Both the position numbers and the translations under genes were made by a program. A model generated the notes under the pieces. It was given only the letters and a program-made list of their open reading frames with translations, was not told the origin of the DNA and made no database searches. From NCBI RefSeq assembly GCF_024213555.1, contig NZ_JANAVO010000001.1:868001-932000 (forward strand): a DNA stretch of 64,000 nt. Reading direction: 5' to 3'. Of this stretch, positions 45,885 to 53,536 are shown in pieces. The stretch's first letter is position 1, and each line of letters opens with the position of its first letter. This DNA is from Allokutzneria sp. A3M-2-11 16. GTDB taxonomy: Bacteria > Actinomycetota > Actinomycetes > Mycobacteriales > Pseudonocardiaceae.

Positions 45885-45922
45885 ACACGTTGGACGTGTC
45901 ATGCGCGCATCTACATAGATGC
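45885..45922. promoter_or_regulatory. Two adjacent palindromes in a divergent promoter
   Basis: ACACGT-TGG-ACGTGT (45885-45899) and GCATCTA-CA-TAGATGC (45907-45922) are perfect inverted repeats 7 nt apart between the peptidase gene and the DUF5679 gene. They may be operators; no binder is identified. Confidence 0.35.
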
Positions 45923-46019
45923 ACAGGTAGCGTGACGCCGAGTCGCGAGCACGGACGGTGAGACGTGCTCACGGTGCTCCCGTCTCACCGCGGGGGCCGT
46001 TCGAGCAAGGGAGGAAGCC

Positions 46020-46172
46020 GTGGCGGAGTCGTACAACGGCTACTGCGTCAAGTGCCGCGAAAAGCGGGACTTCCAGGGCGAAGTGGAAGAAAAGAACGGC
46101 CGGAGGATGGCCAAGGGCCTCTGTCCGACGTGCGGTACCAAGATGACCCGGATCCTCGGCAAGGCGTCATAG
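46020..46172 (+). CDS. DUF5679 small zinc-ribbon protein
   Basis: 50 aa: YCVKCREKRDFQGEV...GRRMAKGLCPTCGTKMTRILGK. Two CxxC pairs (residues 9-12 and 35-38) form a zinc ribbon as in DUF5679. GTG 46020 follows GGGAGG at 5 nt. The gene is too short for most ORF finders. It lies between the YgjP-like peptidase and the TOMM-E1-like gene in the same neighbourhood as in mycobacteria. Function unknown; a role in translation or RNA contact is a guess. Confidence 0.85.
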   Translation: MAESYNGYCVKCREKRDFQGEVEEKNGRRMAKGLCPTCGTKMTRILGKAS

Positions 46173-46275
46173 CGCGGGTTTCCCTGGAGGTGGCCTTGGG
46201 GTCCACGCGACCCGGAGGCCACTCTCCGTAATCGCCTCCACACGTGCCACGGGCCGTCAAGCCCCACCCACAACC

Positions 46276-46304
46276 TGTGGATAACTCCGCGACCCTGTGG
46301 ACAA
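46276..46304. promoter_or_regulatory. Two DnaA-box-like 9-mers
   Basis: TGTGGATAA (46276, the reverse complement of TTATCCACA) and TGTGGACAA (46296) lie 20 bp apart, 41 nt upstream of the TOMM-E1-like start. The paired pattern GGAYAACTCC...CTGTGGACAACTG also precedes the AbiEi-like gene near 12411-12439. It may be a shared upstream element; DnaA binding is not shown. Confidence 0.35.
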
Positions 46305-46344
46305 CTGCTTTGCCGGATTCGCCGGGCGGTGTCAACGTCGGGGC

Positions 46345-47337
46345 ATGACACCCACGACCACGGCGACATCCGGAACACCGGCTCTGCCGAGGCCCCTGCC
46401 CCGGCGCCCCCGCCTGCTCCCGGGCCTGCCCGTCCTCTGGCGCGGGGACGGCACCGTGCAGATCGGCCTCGACCCGCGGTACGCCGTGGTGGTCGACCGC
46501 CTCTCCCCCGACATGGTCCGCGTGCTGCGCGAGCTCGACGGCAGGCACACCCTCGACCGCCTGCTCGACCTCGGTGCCCAGGACGGCAGTGCCGAGACCC
46601 GTTCCGAGCTGGCCGGGCTGCTGAGCGCGCTGGACGGGGCGGGCGTGCTGGACCGGGACTCCACCGGCTCCCCCTGCGCCCCACAGCGGGAGCCGCCACC
46701 GGGGCTGATCGCCGACGCGGGCATCTGGGCGTTGCGCACCGGTCGCGCGTGCGCGGACATCCTGGCCGAACGCGGCAGGACCACCGTGCACGTGCACGGC
46801 TCGGGCCGGGTCGCCGACGCGCTGGCGGCCATACTGCGGTCGGCCGGATTGGGCACGGTGCGCCGCATCGCGAAGCGGTCCCGTTCCATTCCGGACTTCG
46901 CGGTGCTCATCGGCTCGGTGGTGCAGGACCACCCGCTGCGGACGACGCTGATGGCCGACGGCGTCCCGCACCTGGCCGTCGAACTGCACGAGGTCAGCGC
47001 GCACATCGGGCCGTTCGTCGTTCCCGGCCGGACGAGCTGCCTGACCTGCGTCGACCTCCGCCGCAGCGAGCGAGATCCGGCGTGGGGCGTGGTGTCCAGC
47101 CAGCTGGGCACCCTGTCCCCACCGGACGAGTTGATCTGCGCGCACGGTGCGGCCGTGGTCGCCGCGGGACAGCTGTTGCTGATGCTGTCGCACTCCGGCG
47201 GTGCGGCCGGTCTGCCGCCGACGTGGAACGGGTCACTCGAACTGGATCCGGTGCGGGGCAAGGTTTTCCAGCGTGCACTACCGCCACGGCAGGGCTGCGC
47301 CTGTGGCGGCGCGGAAGGGGGGTCTGCTTATATGTAG
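46345..47337 (+). CDS. Orphan TOMM cyclodehydratase-like (ThiF/E1-fold) protein
   Basis: 330 aa. It has the N-terminal leader-peptide-binding-like region (RLLPGLPVLWRGDGTVQIGLDPRYAVVVDRL), a middle VHVHGSGRVADALAAILRSAGLGTV nucleotide-fold stretch, and paired zinc cysteines CLTCVDLRR and GCACGG, as in TOMM E1/cyclodehydratase partner proteins. No YcaO ATPase, dehydrogenase or precursor gene is next to it, so it acts outside a classical azole-peptide cluster. ATG 46345 has TCGGGGC close by. It stands 96 nt before the AarF kinase gene, the order known in mycobacteria (Rv3196-Rv3197). Confidence 0.75.
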   Translation: MTPTTTATSGTPALPRPLPRRPRLLPGLPVLWRGDGTVQIGLDPRYAVVVDRLSPDMVRVLRELDGRHTLDRLLDLGAQDGSAETRSELAGLLSALDGAGVLDRDSTGSPCAPQREPPPGLIADAGIWALRTGRACADILAERGRTTVHVHGSGRVADALAAILRSAGLGTVRRIAKRSRSIPDFAVLIGSVVQDHPLRTTLMADGVPHLAVELHEVSAHIGPFVVPGRTSCLTCVDLRRSERDPAWGVVSSQLGTLSPPDELICAHGAAVVAAGQLLLMLSHSGGAAGLPPTWNGSLELDPVRGKVFQRALPPRQGCACGGAEGGSAYM

Positions 47338-47433
47338 GCAACCAACTCAGCCCCGGCCGGGCCACCGGGACGCGCGCCTGCCGAGCCTGGGAAACGGCTG
47401 CGTCGGGCGGTCCTCTCAGGAGAGAATCGACCA

Positions 47434-48750
47434 GTGACAGAGATCCCGCGCCGAGCCGTGCACCGCACCGCGAAACTCGCCAGCCTGCCGCTAGGTGCCG
47501 CGGGGCGGGTCGCCGCCGGGTGGGGCAAGCGACTGGTGGGGCGGAGCTCCGACGAGGTCAGCGCCGAGTTCTCGGCGAAGACGGCCGAGCAGGTGTTCGC
47601 CGTCCTCGGCCAGCTCAAGGGCGGGGCGATGAAGTTCGGCCAGGCCCTGAGCGTGTTCGAGGCCGCGGTCCCGGAAGAGATGGCCGCTCCCTATCGCGAG
47701 GCGCTCACCAAACTGCAGTCCGCCGCGCCCGCGCTCCCGGCGAAGACGGTGCACCGGGTGCTCGCCGAGCAGCTCGGCCGGTCGTGGGAGAAGCGCTTCG
47801 CGTCCTTCGACGACGTGCCCGCGGCCGCCGCGAGCATCGGCCAGGTGCACCGGGCGGAGTGGCACGACGGCCGCGTGGTCGCGGTGAAGGTGCAGTACCC
47901 CGGCGCGGACGAGGCGCTGCTCGCCGATCTCCGCCAGCTGGAGCGGTTCTCGCGGCTCTTCCGGGCGCTGATCCCCGGCCTGGAGGTGAAGCCGCTGCTC
48001 GCCGAGCTGCGCGAGCGGATGGTCGAAGAGCTGGACTACCGCATCGAGGCCGACAACCAGCGGGCCTTCGCCAAGGGCTTCCACGACGACGAGCACATCG
48101 TGGTGCCCAGGGTGGTGGCGAGCGCGCCCAAGGTGATGGTCTCGGAGTGGGTCGAGGGCACCCCGCTGTCGGCGACGATCAAGGACGGCACGCGGGCGGA
48201 GCGGGACGCGGCGGGGCACCTGCTGTCGCTGTTCCACTTCTCCGCACCGGAGCGGACCGGGCTGCTGCACGCGGACCCGCACCCCGGCAACTTCATGACG
48301 CTGCCGGACGGCAGGCTGTGCGTGATCGACTTCGGCGCCGTCGCCCGGCTGCCGGAGGGACTGCCGCACAACCTGGGCGTGCTCAGCAGGCTGGCGCTGG
48401 AGGGGCGGTCAGAAGACCTGGTGGAGCTGTTGCGCCGGGACCGCTTCCTCGGCCAGGACACCGACCTGGACCCGCAGGACGTGCTCGACTACTTCGCGCC
48501 GTTCGTCGAGCCCATGGGGGCCGAGCGGTTCCGCTTCACCAGGAGCTGGTTGCAGGGCCAGGCGGAGCGGATCAGCAACCTGCGCGGCGCGGACTTCCGC
48601 ACCGGGCGGTTCCTGAACCTGCCGCCGAACTACCTGCTGATCCACCGGGTGACGATGGGCTCCATCGGCATCCTGTGCCAGCTGGACGCCGAGGTGGCCG
48701 CGCGCGAGATCGTGCTGCGCTGGCAGCCGGGGTTCGCCACGGAGGACTGA
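47434..48750 (+). CDS. AarF/UbiB (ABC1/ADCK) family kinase-like protein
   Basis: 438 aa. Family hallmarks are the KxGQ motif (LKGGAMKFGQALSVF), AAASIGQVHRAEW, VAVKVQYPG, LLHADPHPGNFM (catalytic loop) and CVIDFGAVARL (DFG-like). Such proteins are ATPases or kinases tied to quinone and lipid metabolism; in mycobacteria the homologue Rv3197 has been linked to macrolide tolerance together with whiB7. GTG 47434 follows AGGAG by 12 nt. Same direction as the TOMM-E1-like gene, so possibly co-transcribed. Confidence 0.93.
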   Translation: MTEIPRRAVHRTAKLASLPLGAAGRVAAGWGKRLVGRSSDEVSAEFSAKTAEQVFAVLGQLKGGAMKFGQALSVFEAAVPEEMAAPYREALTKLQSAAPALPAKTVHRVLAEQLGRSWEKRFASFDDVPAAAASIGQVHRAEWHDGRVVAVKVQYPGADEALLADLRQLERFSRLFRALIPGLEVKPLLAELRERMVEELDYRIEADNQRAFAKGFHDDEHIVVPRVVASAPKVMVSEWVEGTPLSATIKDGTRAERDAAGHLLSLFHFSAPERTGLLHADPHPGNFMTLPDGRLCVIDFGAVARLPEGLPHNLGVLSRLALEGRSEDLVELLRRDRFLGQDTDLDPQDVLDYFAPFVEPMGAERFRFTRSWLQGQAERISNLRGADFRTGRFLNLPPNYLLIHRVTMGSIGILCQLDAEVAAREIVLRWQPGFATED

Positions 48751-48771
48751 GCCGCACGGGAACGGGCGGGG

Positions 48772-48951
48772 TCACCACCACTCGCTGGGCAGCTTGCTCT
48801 CGATATCGCGCACGTGCGCCCTGGCGCAGGTGGGGCAGAGCCAGCGGGTGCGGCCGCTGTCGCGGTCGCTGACCCAGGCCAGCGCCGCGACCGGATCGCC
48901 GTCGGAGTCGCGGACGGTGCCGCAGCGCTGGCAGACGACGGGCTCGCTCAT
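48772..48951 (-). CDS. Small CxxC...CxxC zinc-ribbon protein
   Basis: 59 aa: VCQRCGTVRDSDGDPVAALAWVSDRDSG and WLCPTCARAHVRDIE. The two CxxC motifs should bind one zinc. ATG 48951; the longer reading upstream runs into the methyltransferase gene in another frame. It follows the methyltransferase in the same direction with 11 nt between, so may be co-transcribed. Function unknown. Confidence 0.7.
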   Translation of the reverse strand: MSEPVVCQRCGTVRDSDGDPVAALAWVSDRDSGRTRWLCPTCARAHVRDIESKLPSEWW

Positions 48952-48962
48952 GGCCGATGAGG

Positions 48963-49847
48963 CTACGCGAGCGGCCTGCGGCCCAGGTGAACCGTGTTGG
49001 CCTGCAACCAGAACAGGTCCTCGCGGTCGGCCAGGCTGAGATCGTCGGCGGGGTCGAGCATGCGGTCCAACAGCGCCGTGTCCTCTCTCGAACACCAGCC
49101 CTCGGTGGTGTCGCGCATCCACCGGACGCGGTCGATCACGGTCGTTCGGTCGGCATCGCTGAGCGGCGCCGGGCGGTCGAAGAGGTAGCTGAACGCGGTC
49201 ACGTCGACGAGGCCGACGTCGCGGAGCACGCGGCTCCAGCCCACGGTCAACGGGACCGACCCGGCCATGTCGGCGCGCATCGCCTTGAACCACTTGGTGT
49301 TCGCCACGTCCAGCCGCTGCTGCAGGCCCGGTTCGCCGACCCCGATGTCGTTGACGAGGAAGCGCGCGGGCAGCCCGCCCTCCACCAGCGCCAATCGGCC
49401 ACCGCGCGCGAGCGAGGCGGCCAGGTTGCGCACGCCCTGCCGCTCATTGGGCAGGTGGTGCACGACGTGCGACGCCCAGATGAGGTCGGCGGGCGGCAGC
49501 CGTACGGCCAGCCCCGGGTCGGCCGCGTCACCGTGCACGACGACCACCTCGACCTCGGAACCCGCCACGGCGCGGACGCTCTTCTCGGCGGCGGCGAGCA
49601 GTTCAGGAACCGCGTCGACCAGCACCACAGTGCAGCCGGGCTTGCCGGACGCGCGCAGCGCCTCGGTGAACGAGGTCGCCCAGCCACCTGAGCCGGAGCC
49701 CATGTCGATCACCGTGCGCACGCTGTCGTCGACCAGGCGCGCGGCGACCTCCGCGCGCGCCGTCGCGGTCAGCAGGTCCGCTCGGCGCAGCTCGGTGAGC
49801 CGGCTCGGCCAGTCGATGTTGTCGTGCGCGTGCGCGTGGGAACCCAT
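48963..49847 (-). CDS. SAM-dependent methyltransferase, class I
   Basis: 294 aa. Motif I is TVIDMGSGSGGWATSF (residues 45-60), then VVLVDAVPELLAAAEKSV (motif post I), GDAADPGL, DLIWASHVVHHLPN (motif II/III). This is a Methyltransf_11/25-type fold. ATG 49847, with a His-rich N-terminus (GSHAHAHD), possibly metal-binding. The acceptor is unknown. It is followed by the zinc-ribbon gene in the same direction. Confidence 0.85.
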   Translation of the reverse strand: MGSHAHAHDNIDWPSRLTELRRADLLTATARAEVAARLVDDSVRTVIDMGSGSGGWATSFTEALRASGKPGCTVVLVDAVPELLAAAEKSVRAVAGSEVEVVVVHGDAADPGLAVRLPPADLIWASHVVHHLPNERQGVRNLAASLARGGRLALVEGGLPARFLVNDIGVGEPGLQQRLDVANTKWFKAMRADMAGSVPLTVGWSRVLRDVGLVDVTAFSYLFDRPAPLSDADRTTVIDRVRWMRDTTEGWCSREDTALLDRMLDPADDLSLADREDLFWLQANTVHLGRRPLA

Positions 49848-49959
49848 GGACCGAAGGTACCGACGAGCGCGACCGAGTTCCCCTGATCAAGCCTCGCTGG
49901 AGCTCTCACGGTTTTCCGATGTTTCCGGCCGACCGGCAAGTGCCAGGGTGCCGCAACGG

Positions 49960-49994
49960 CGACGGGCGCCGTCCGGTGTGGACGACGCCCGTCG
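49960..49994 (-). terminator. Terminator of the whiB7 operon
   Basis: CGACGGGCG (49960-49968) pairs with CGCCCGTCG (49986-49994), extended by CGTCC/GGACG inside; it lies about 65 nt beyond the last minus-strand stop (50059). Confidence 0.75.
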
Positions 49995-50058
49995 GTTCAT
50001 GATCATTGACTTGTAGTGGATCGTGTTGGGGCGGAAGGGGTTCCGCCCCGGCACAGGA

Positions 50059-50283
50059 TCAGAACGACGCCTTGTGGCGGTCGGCCCTGCGGCTCGCCAC
50101 CGAGGCCAGCCACTGCCAGCGCTGCGCGGCGGACATGCGGCGGGCTTGTCGTTCGTGCGCGGCGGAGTGCTCCGCCTCCCGCATTCGTTGACGGGTTAGA
50201 TGCTCATGCAGAAACATTTTCGAAGCCATCCTTTGGTGCAGGTCGTTGCTGGTCATCGCGTCGAAGTAGATGTGGTCGTTCAT
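50059..50283 (-). CDS. Small hypothetical protein coupled to whiB7
   Basis: 74 aa, basic and helix-rich (LHQRMASKMFLHEHLTRQRMREAEHSAAHERQARRMSAAQRWQWLASVASRRADRHK). The ATG at 50283 overlaps the whiB7 stop by 4 nt (ATGA), so it is made only when whiB7 is translated. It has no family I recognise. It could bind WhiB7 or ribosomes, but that is speculation from the coupling. Terminated at 49960-49994. Confidence 0.6.
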   Translation of the reverse strand: MNDHIYFDAMTSNDLHQRMASKMFLHEHLTRQRMREAEHSAAHERQARRMSAAQRWQWLASVASRRADRHKASF

Positions 50284-50642
50284 GCGGCTGCCTCCTGCTT
50301 GGCGGCGACGCCCGGGGCGCCGACGGTGGTCTCCTTGCGCGGGCGGCCACGGGGCCGCTTGCGCGCGATCACCGCGCCGCGCTCGAAGATCTCGCCGCCC
50401 CAGACACCCCAGGGCTCACGCCGCGCCAGCGCTCCGGCGAGGCACTCGGCCTGGACGGGGCACCCGACGCACAGCGTCTTCGCGCGGTCGAGGTCGGTCG
50501 GGGTCTCGGCGAACCAGAGGTCCGCGTCGCCCACCCGGCAGGGCAGGTTGCTCGCCGCGTCGAAGACATCGGCGGTTCCGCAGTCGGGCACGGACCCGAC
50601 CTCGGGGAACGTTCCGCAAGGCGGAACGGTCGCGGTCAACAC
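50280..50642 (-). CDS. whiB7: WhiB7 redox-responsive transcription factor
   Basis: 120 aa. The four cluster cysteines are at residues 35, 58, 61 and 67 (CxxC between 58 and 61), then the GVWGG turn at 79-83 and the AT-hook RGRPRK at 98-103 that identifies WhiB7. It binds an Fe-S cluster and partners with the housekeeping sigma factor to activate intrinsic antibiotic-resistance genes. GTG 50642 follows GAGGAG. The N-terminus is about 28 residues longer than in M. tuberculosis. A long leader with a small ORF and a hairpin lies upstream. Confidence 0.95.
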   Translation of the reverse strand: MLTATVPPCGTFPEVGSVPDCGTADVFDAASNLPCRVGDADLWFAETPTDLDRAKTLCVGCPVQAECLAGALARREPWGVWGGEIFERGAVIARKRPRGRPRKETTVGAPGVAAKQEAAA

Positions 50643-50698
50643 AGTGTTCTCCTCGGTTGTTCCTGTGTTTTTCGTGATGTTTCTTTGTGTGGAAATGA

Positions 50699-50735
50699 CG
50701 AAGGCCGCGAACCGACTTGCGGTCCGCGGCCTTCG
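50699..50735 (-). terminator. Attenuator-like hairpin in the whiB7 leader
   Basis: On the minus strand CGAAGGCCGCG (50725-50735) pairs with CGCGGCCTTCG (50699-50709), extended by an inner ACCG/CGGT stem (one mismatch). It falls between the leader ORF stop (50758) and the whiB7 start (50642), where a leader terminator is known in mycobacteria. Confidence 0.65.
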
Positions 50736-50757
50736 TGAGCCTGTGTCCTGACGGGTG

Positions 50758-51006
50758 TCAGGGACTTCGGTCCACTGGTACGGACGAGCAAGTGCGGACG
50801 TTCTGCCGAACATCAACGGGCTGGTCTTCACGGGCCACGTGCAGCGCGGCGGCGGGCAGACTGGTGCCCAACGGCTTCAGCGCGACTGGGGCGGTGATGG
50901 TCCACGCGCCACCCCTGGACGTCATGCCGCTGCCCTCGGGCGCGGACATGCCAATGCCCCCGGCGAAGGGGTGGTCCGCGAGCGAGAGGTTCTTGGTGTT
51001 CTTCAC
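50758..51006 (-). CDS. Leader ORF upstream of whiB7 (candidate regulatory peptide)
   Basis: 82 aa from GTG 51006, VKNTKNLSLADHPFAGGIG...SVPVDRSP, with an excellent AAGGAGG 7 nt upstream. It ends 115 nt before the whiB7 start, just before the leader hairpin. In mycobacteria a translated upstream ORF controls whiB7 by attenuation; this one is much longer than those, and its sequence has no family I recognise. Alternatively it is an independent small protein. The strong ribosome site makes translation likely. Confidence 0.5.
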   Translation of the reverse strand: MKNTKNLSLADHPFAGGIGMSAPEGSGMTSRGGAWTITAPVALKPLGTSLPAAALHVAREDQPVDVRQNVRTCSSVPVDRSP

Positions 51007-51094
51007 TGCGGCCACCTCCTTCCGAGGGCATCTGGGCCCGAGTGATCGGGCATTTTCACGTTGATGTCCGAGAGCCGGGGCTCCCGTCCTTTGC

Positions 51095-51124
51095 AGGCTA
51101 TGTCTCGCGTGCCAGGGCGTGCAA
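51095..51124 (-). promoter_or_regulatory. whiB7 promoter candidate
   Basis: On the minus strand TTGCAC (-35, 51119-51124) and TAGCCT (-10, 51095-51100) are separated by 18 nt. AATTCGG directly upstream of the -35 fits the AT-rich stretch that WhiB7 needs at its own promoter. It overlaps the 3' end of uvrD2. Confidence 0.5.
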
Positions 51125-51129
51125 CCGAA

Positions 51130-53283
51130 TTAATCGAGTTGGTCTTCACTCGCTCGGTTGAGTGACTCAGCGGCACTGCCCGAGCCCCCAGCGTGCACGA
51201 GATCGAGCACGTCAGAACCATACTTGTCCAGCTTCGAGGCGCCAATACCCGAGATGCCCACAAGGGCGGCGACCGTCAGCGGGCGCTGCTCCGCGATGGC
51301 CATCAGGGTCGCGTCGGTGAACACCACGTAGGCCGGGACCTTGAGCTGCTTCGCGCGGTCCGCGCGCCACAGCTTGAGCCGGTCGAGCAGGTGTTCGTCC
51401 ACATCGGACGGACAGTTCGCGCACCTGCCGAGCTTGACGGCGACGCTGCCGATCAACGGCCCGGCGCACGTCCGGCACACCGGCTTGGCGGCGTCCCTGC
51501 GCAACGAGGACGCGCCCGCGATGGTGCCCTTGGCCGGAAGGGCGGCCGGGTGGTCGTCGGGAACCAGCCCGTAGAGGAAGCGACTGCGGCGGCGCGGTCT
51601 GCCGCTCCCACCCGCCGAGCGGACGAGCGCCCAGGACAGCCAGAGGTGCTCGCGGGCCCGGGTGACGCCGACGTAGAAGAGCCTGCGCTCCTCCTCCACG
51701 CCCTCGGAGCCGCCGGACCCGTCCGAGATCGCGTGCTGGATCGGCAGGGTGCCCTCGGTCAGGCCGACCAGGAACACCGCGTCCCACTCCAGGCCCTTCG
51801 CCGCGTGCAGCGAAGCGAGGGTCACGCCCTCCACGGTCGGCGGGTGCTGGGCCTCCGCGCGCAGCACGAGCTCGGCGGCGAAGCGCGGCAGGTCGGCGTC
51901 GTCGACGGCCGCGGCGAACTCCTCGGCCAGCTCGACGATGGCGAGCAGCGACTCCCACTTCTCCCGCATCGCGCCGCCGGCGGGCGGCTCGTCGGTGAGG
52001 CCGATGGTCGAGAGCAGCTTGCGCACCACGTCCGGCAGCGTGTTCGCGCCGATCTCCAGGTCGCCGTTGGTGCGCAGCACGTGCATGGCCTGGCGGACCT
52101 CGGGCCGGTGGAAGAACCGCTCCCCGCCGCGCACCTGGTACGGGATCTCGGCCTCGGTGAGCGCCTGCTCGTAGACCTCCGACTGCGCGTTGACGCGGTA
52201 GAGCACGGCGATCTCGCTGGCGGCGACCCCGGCGTCGAGCAGCTTGCGGACGCGCCGCACGACCGCCCGAGCCTCGGCGTTCTCGTCGTCGAACTCCGCG
52301 AAGTGCGGCTGCGGCCCGGCAGGCCGTTGACCGATCAGTTGCAGGCGCGAGCCGGCCGGACGGCCGCGCGCGGCGCCGATGACCTTGTTGGCCAACGCGA
52401 CGACCTGCGGGGTGGAGCGGTAGTCGCGTTCGAGCCGGACCACGACCGCCTCGGGGAAGCGCTTGGAGAAGTCGAGCAGCGGGCGCGGGGAGGCGCCGGC
52501 GAAGGAGTAGATCGTCTGGTTCGCGTCGCCGACCACCGTGAGGTCGTCGCGGTTGCCGAGCCAGGCGTCGAGCACGCGCTGCTGGAGCGGCGTCACGTCC
52601 TGGTACTCGTCGACCACGAAGCAGCGGTAGCGGTCGCGGAACTCCGCGGCGATCTCGCTGTGCTCCTCCAGCGCCGCCGCCGTGTGCAGCAGCAGGTCGT
52701 CGAAGTCCAGCGACCGCGCGCGGGTCTTCAGCACCTCGTAGCCGGAGTACACGGCGGAGACCTGCTCGGCGGGGCCCGGGATCTCGCGACCGATCTTGGC
52801 GGTGGCCGTGCCGTAGTCGTCTGGGGTGATCAGCGACGCCTTGGCCCACTCGATCTCGCTCGCGAAGTCGCGGAGGGACTCGCGGTCGGTCGGCGCACCC
52901 GCCCGCTGCGCCGCCTGACCGACGAGCCGGAGCTTGCCGTCCAGCAGCTCCCACGGCGCGTCGCCGACGACCCTCGGCCAGAAGTAGCGCAGCTGGCGCA
53001 GTGCGGCGGCGTGGAAGGTCCTCGCCTGTGCGCCATGGACGCCGAGCGCGCGGAGGCGGGTGCGCATCTCGCCCGCGGCGCGCGCGGTGAAGGTGACCGC
53101 GAGGACCTGGCCCGCGGCGACGTGACCGTTGTTGACCAGGTGCGCGATGCGTCGGGTGATCGTCCGCGTCTTGCCGGTGCCCGCGCCCGCGAGCACGCAG
53201 ACCGGGCCACGCGGCGCGTGCACCGCCGCCCGCTGCTCGGGATCGAGTCCTTCCGTCAGTCCGTCGCGCTCCGAGTCACCCAC
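51130..53283 (-). CDS. uvrD2: ATP-dependent DNA helicase UvrD2
   Basis: 717 aa. SF1 helicase motifs: AGAGTGKT (motif I), [13 protein letters not shown] (Ia), [13 protein letters not shown] (II), ERDYRSTPQ (IV-like), [17 protein letters not shown] (V), [14 protein letters not shown] (VI). The C-terminus has the tetracysteine CRTCAG...CANCPS and an HRDC domain, the mycobacterial UvrD2 architecture. GTG 53283 follows GAGGATGGGGCG. It unwinds DNA in repair. whiB7 follows in the same direction with its own promoter at this gene's 3' end. Confidence 0.95.
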   Translation of the reverse strand: MGDSERDGLTEGLDPEQRAAVHAPRGPVCVLAGAGTGKTRTITRRIAHLVNNGHVAAGQVLAVTFTARAAGEMRTRLRALGVHGAQARTFHAAALRQLRYFWPRVVGDAPWELLDGKLRLVGQAAQRAGAPTDRESLRDFASEIEWAKASLITPDDYGTATAKIGREIPGPAEQVSAVYSGYEVLKTRARSLDFDDLLLHTAAALEEHSEIAAEFRDRYRCFVVDEYQDVTPLQQRVLDAWLGNRDDLTVVGDANQTIYSFAGASPRPLLDFSKRFPEAVVVRLERDYRSTPQVVALANKVIGAARGRPAGSRLQLIGQRPAGPQPHFAEFDDENAEARAVVRRVRKLLDAGVAASEIAVLYRVNAQSEVYEQALTEAEIPYQVRGGERFFHRPEVRQAMHVLRTNGDLEIGANTLPDVVRKLLSTIGLTDEPPAGGAMREKWESLLAIVELAEEFAAAVDDADLPRFAAELVLRAEAQHPPTVEGVTLASLHAAKGLEWDAVFLVGLTEGTLPIQHAISDGSGGSEGVEEERRLFYVGVTRAREHLWLSWALVRSAGGSGRPRRRSRFLYGLVPDDHPAALPAKGTIAGASSLRRDAAKPVCRTCAGPLIGSVAVKLGRCANCPSDVDEHLLDRLKLWRADRAKQLKVPAYVVFTDATLMAIAEQRPLTVAALVGISGIGASKLDKYGSDVLDLVHAGGSGSAAESLNRASEDQLD

Positions 53284-53341
53284 CGCCCCATCCTCGCAGA
53301 GGCCGCGCGCCGGACGGACGCGCGGCACGGCGAGGGTGGAC

Positions 53342-53531
53342 GGGCCTGTTTCAGGGGTCTCGTTCGATGAGAGGCTGCCCCGGCCGCAGGCCGAAGTCGG
53401 GTTACAGCGAGGTCGTTCCTGGCAAGACGGCGGGAAGACCGCGTACCGGTGTTGTACGTGGGCTTTCCGCCGGCGCGGCCAGGGGCGGGCTCGGCCCGGC
53501 TATCGCGAACACGGGCCCCTGAAACAGGCCC
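53342..53531. repeat. 190-nt fold-back with perfect 16-bp ends
   Basis: GGGCCTGTTTCAGGGG (53342-53357) and its reverse complement (53516-53531) enclose 158 nt between the nudC and uvrD2 genes. No ORF, transposase or target duplication is visible. It may be a MITE remnant or a structured leader of uvrD2. Confidence 0.65.
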
Positions 53532-53536
53532 TGGTT

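Noticed and set aside
53342-53531. Insertion sequence
   Set aside because: No transposase fragment and no flanking duplication; only terminal inverted repeats.
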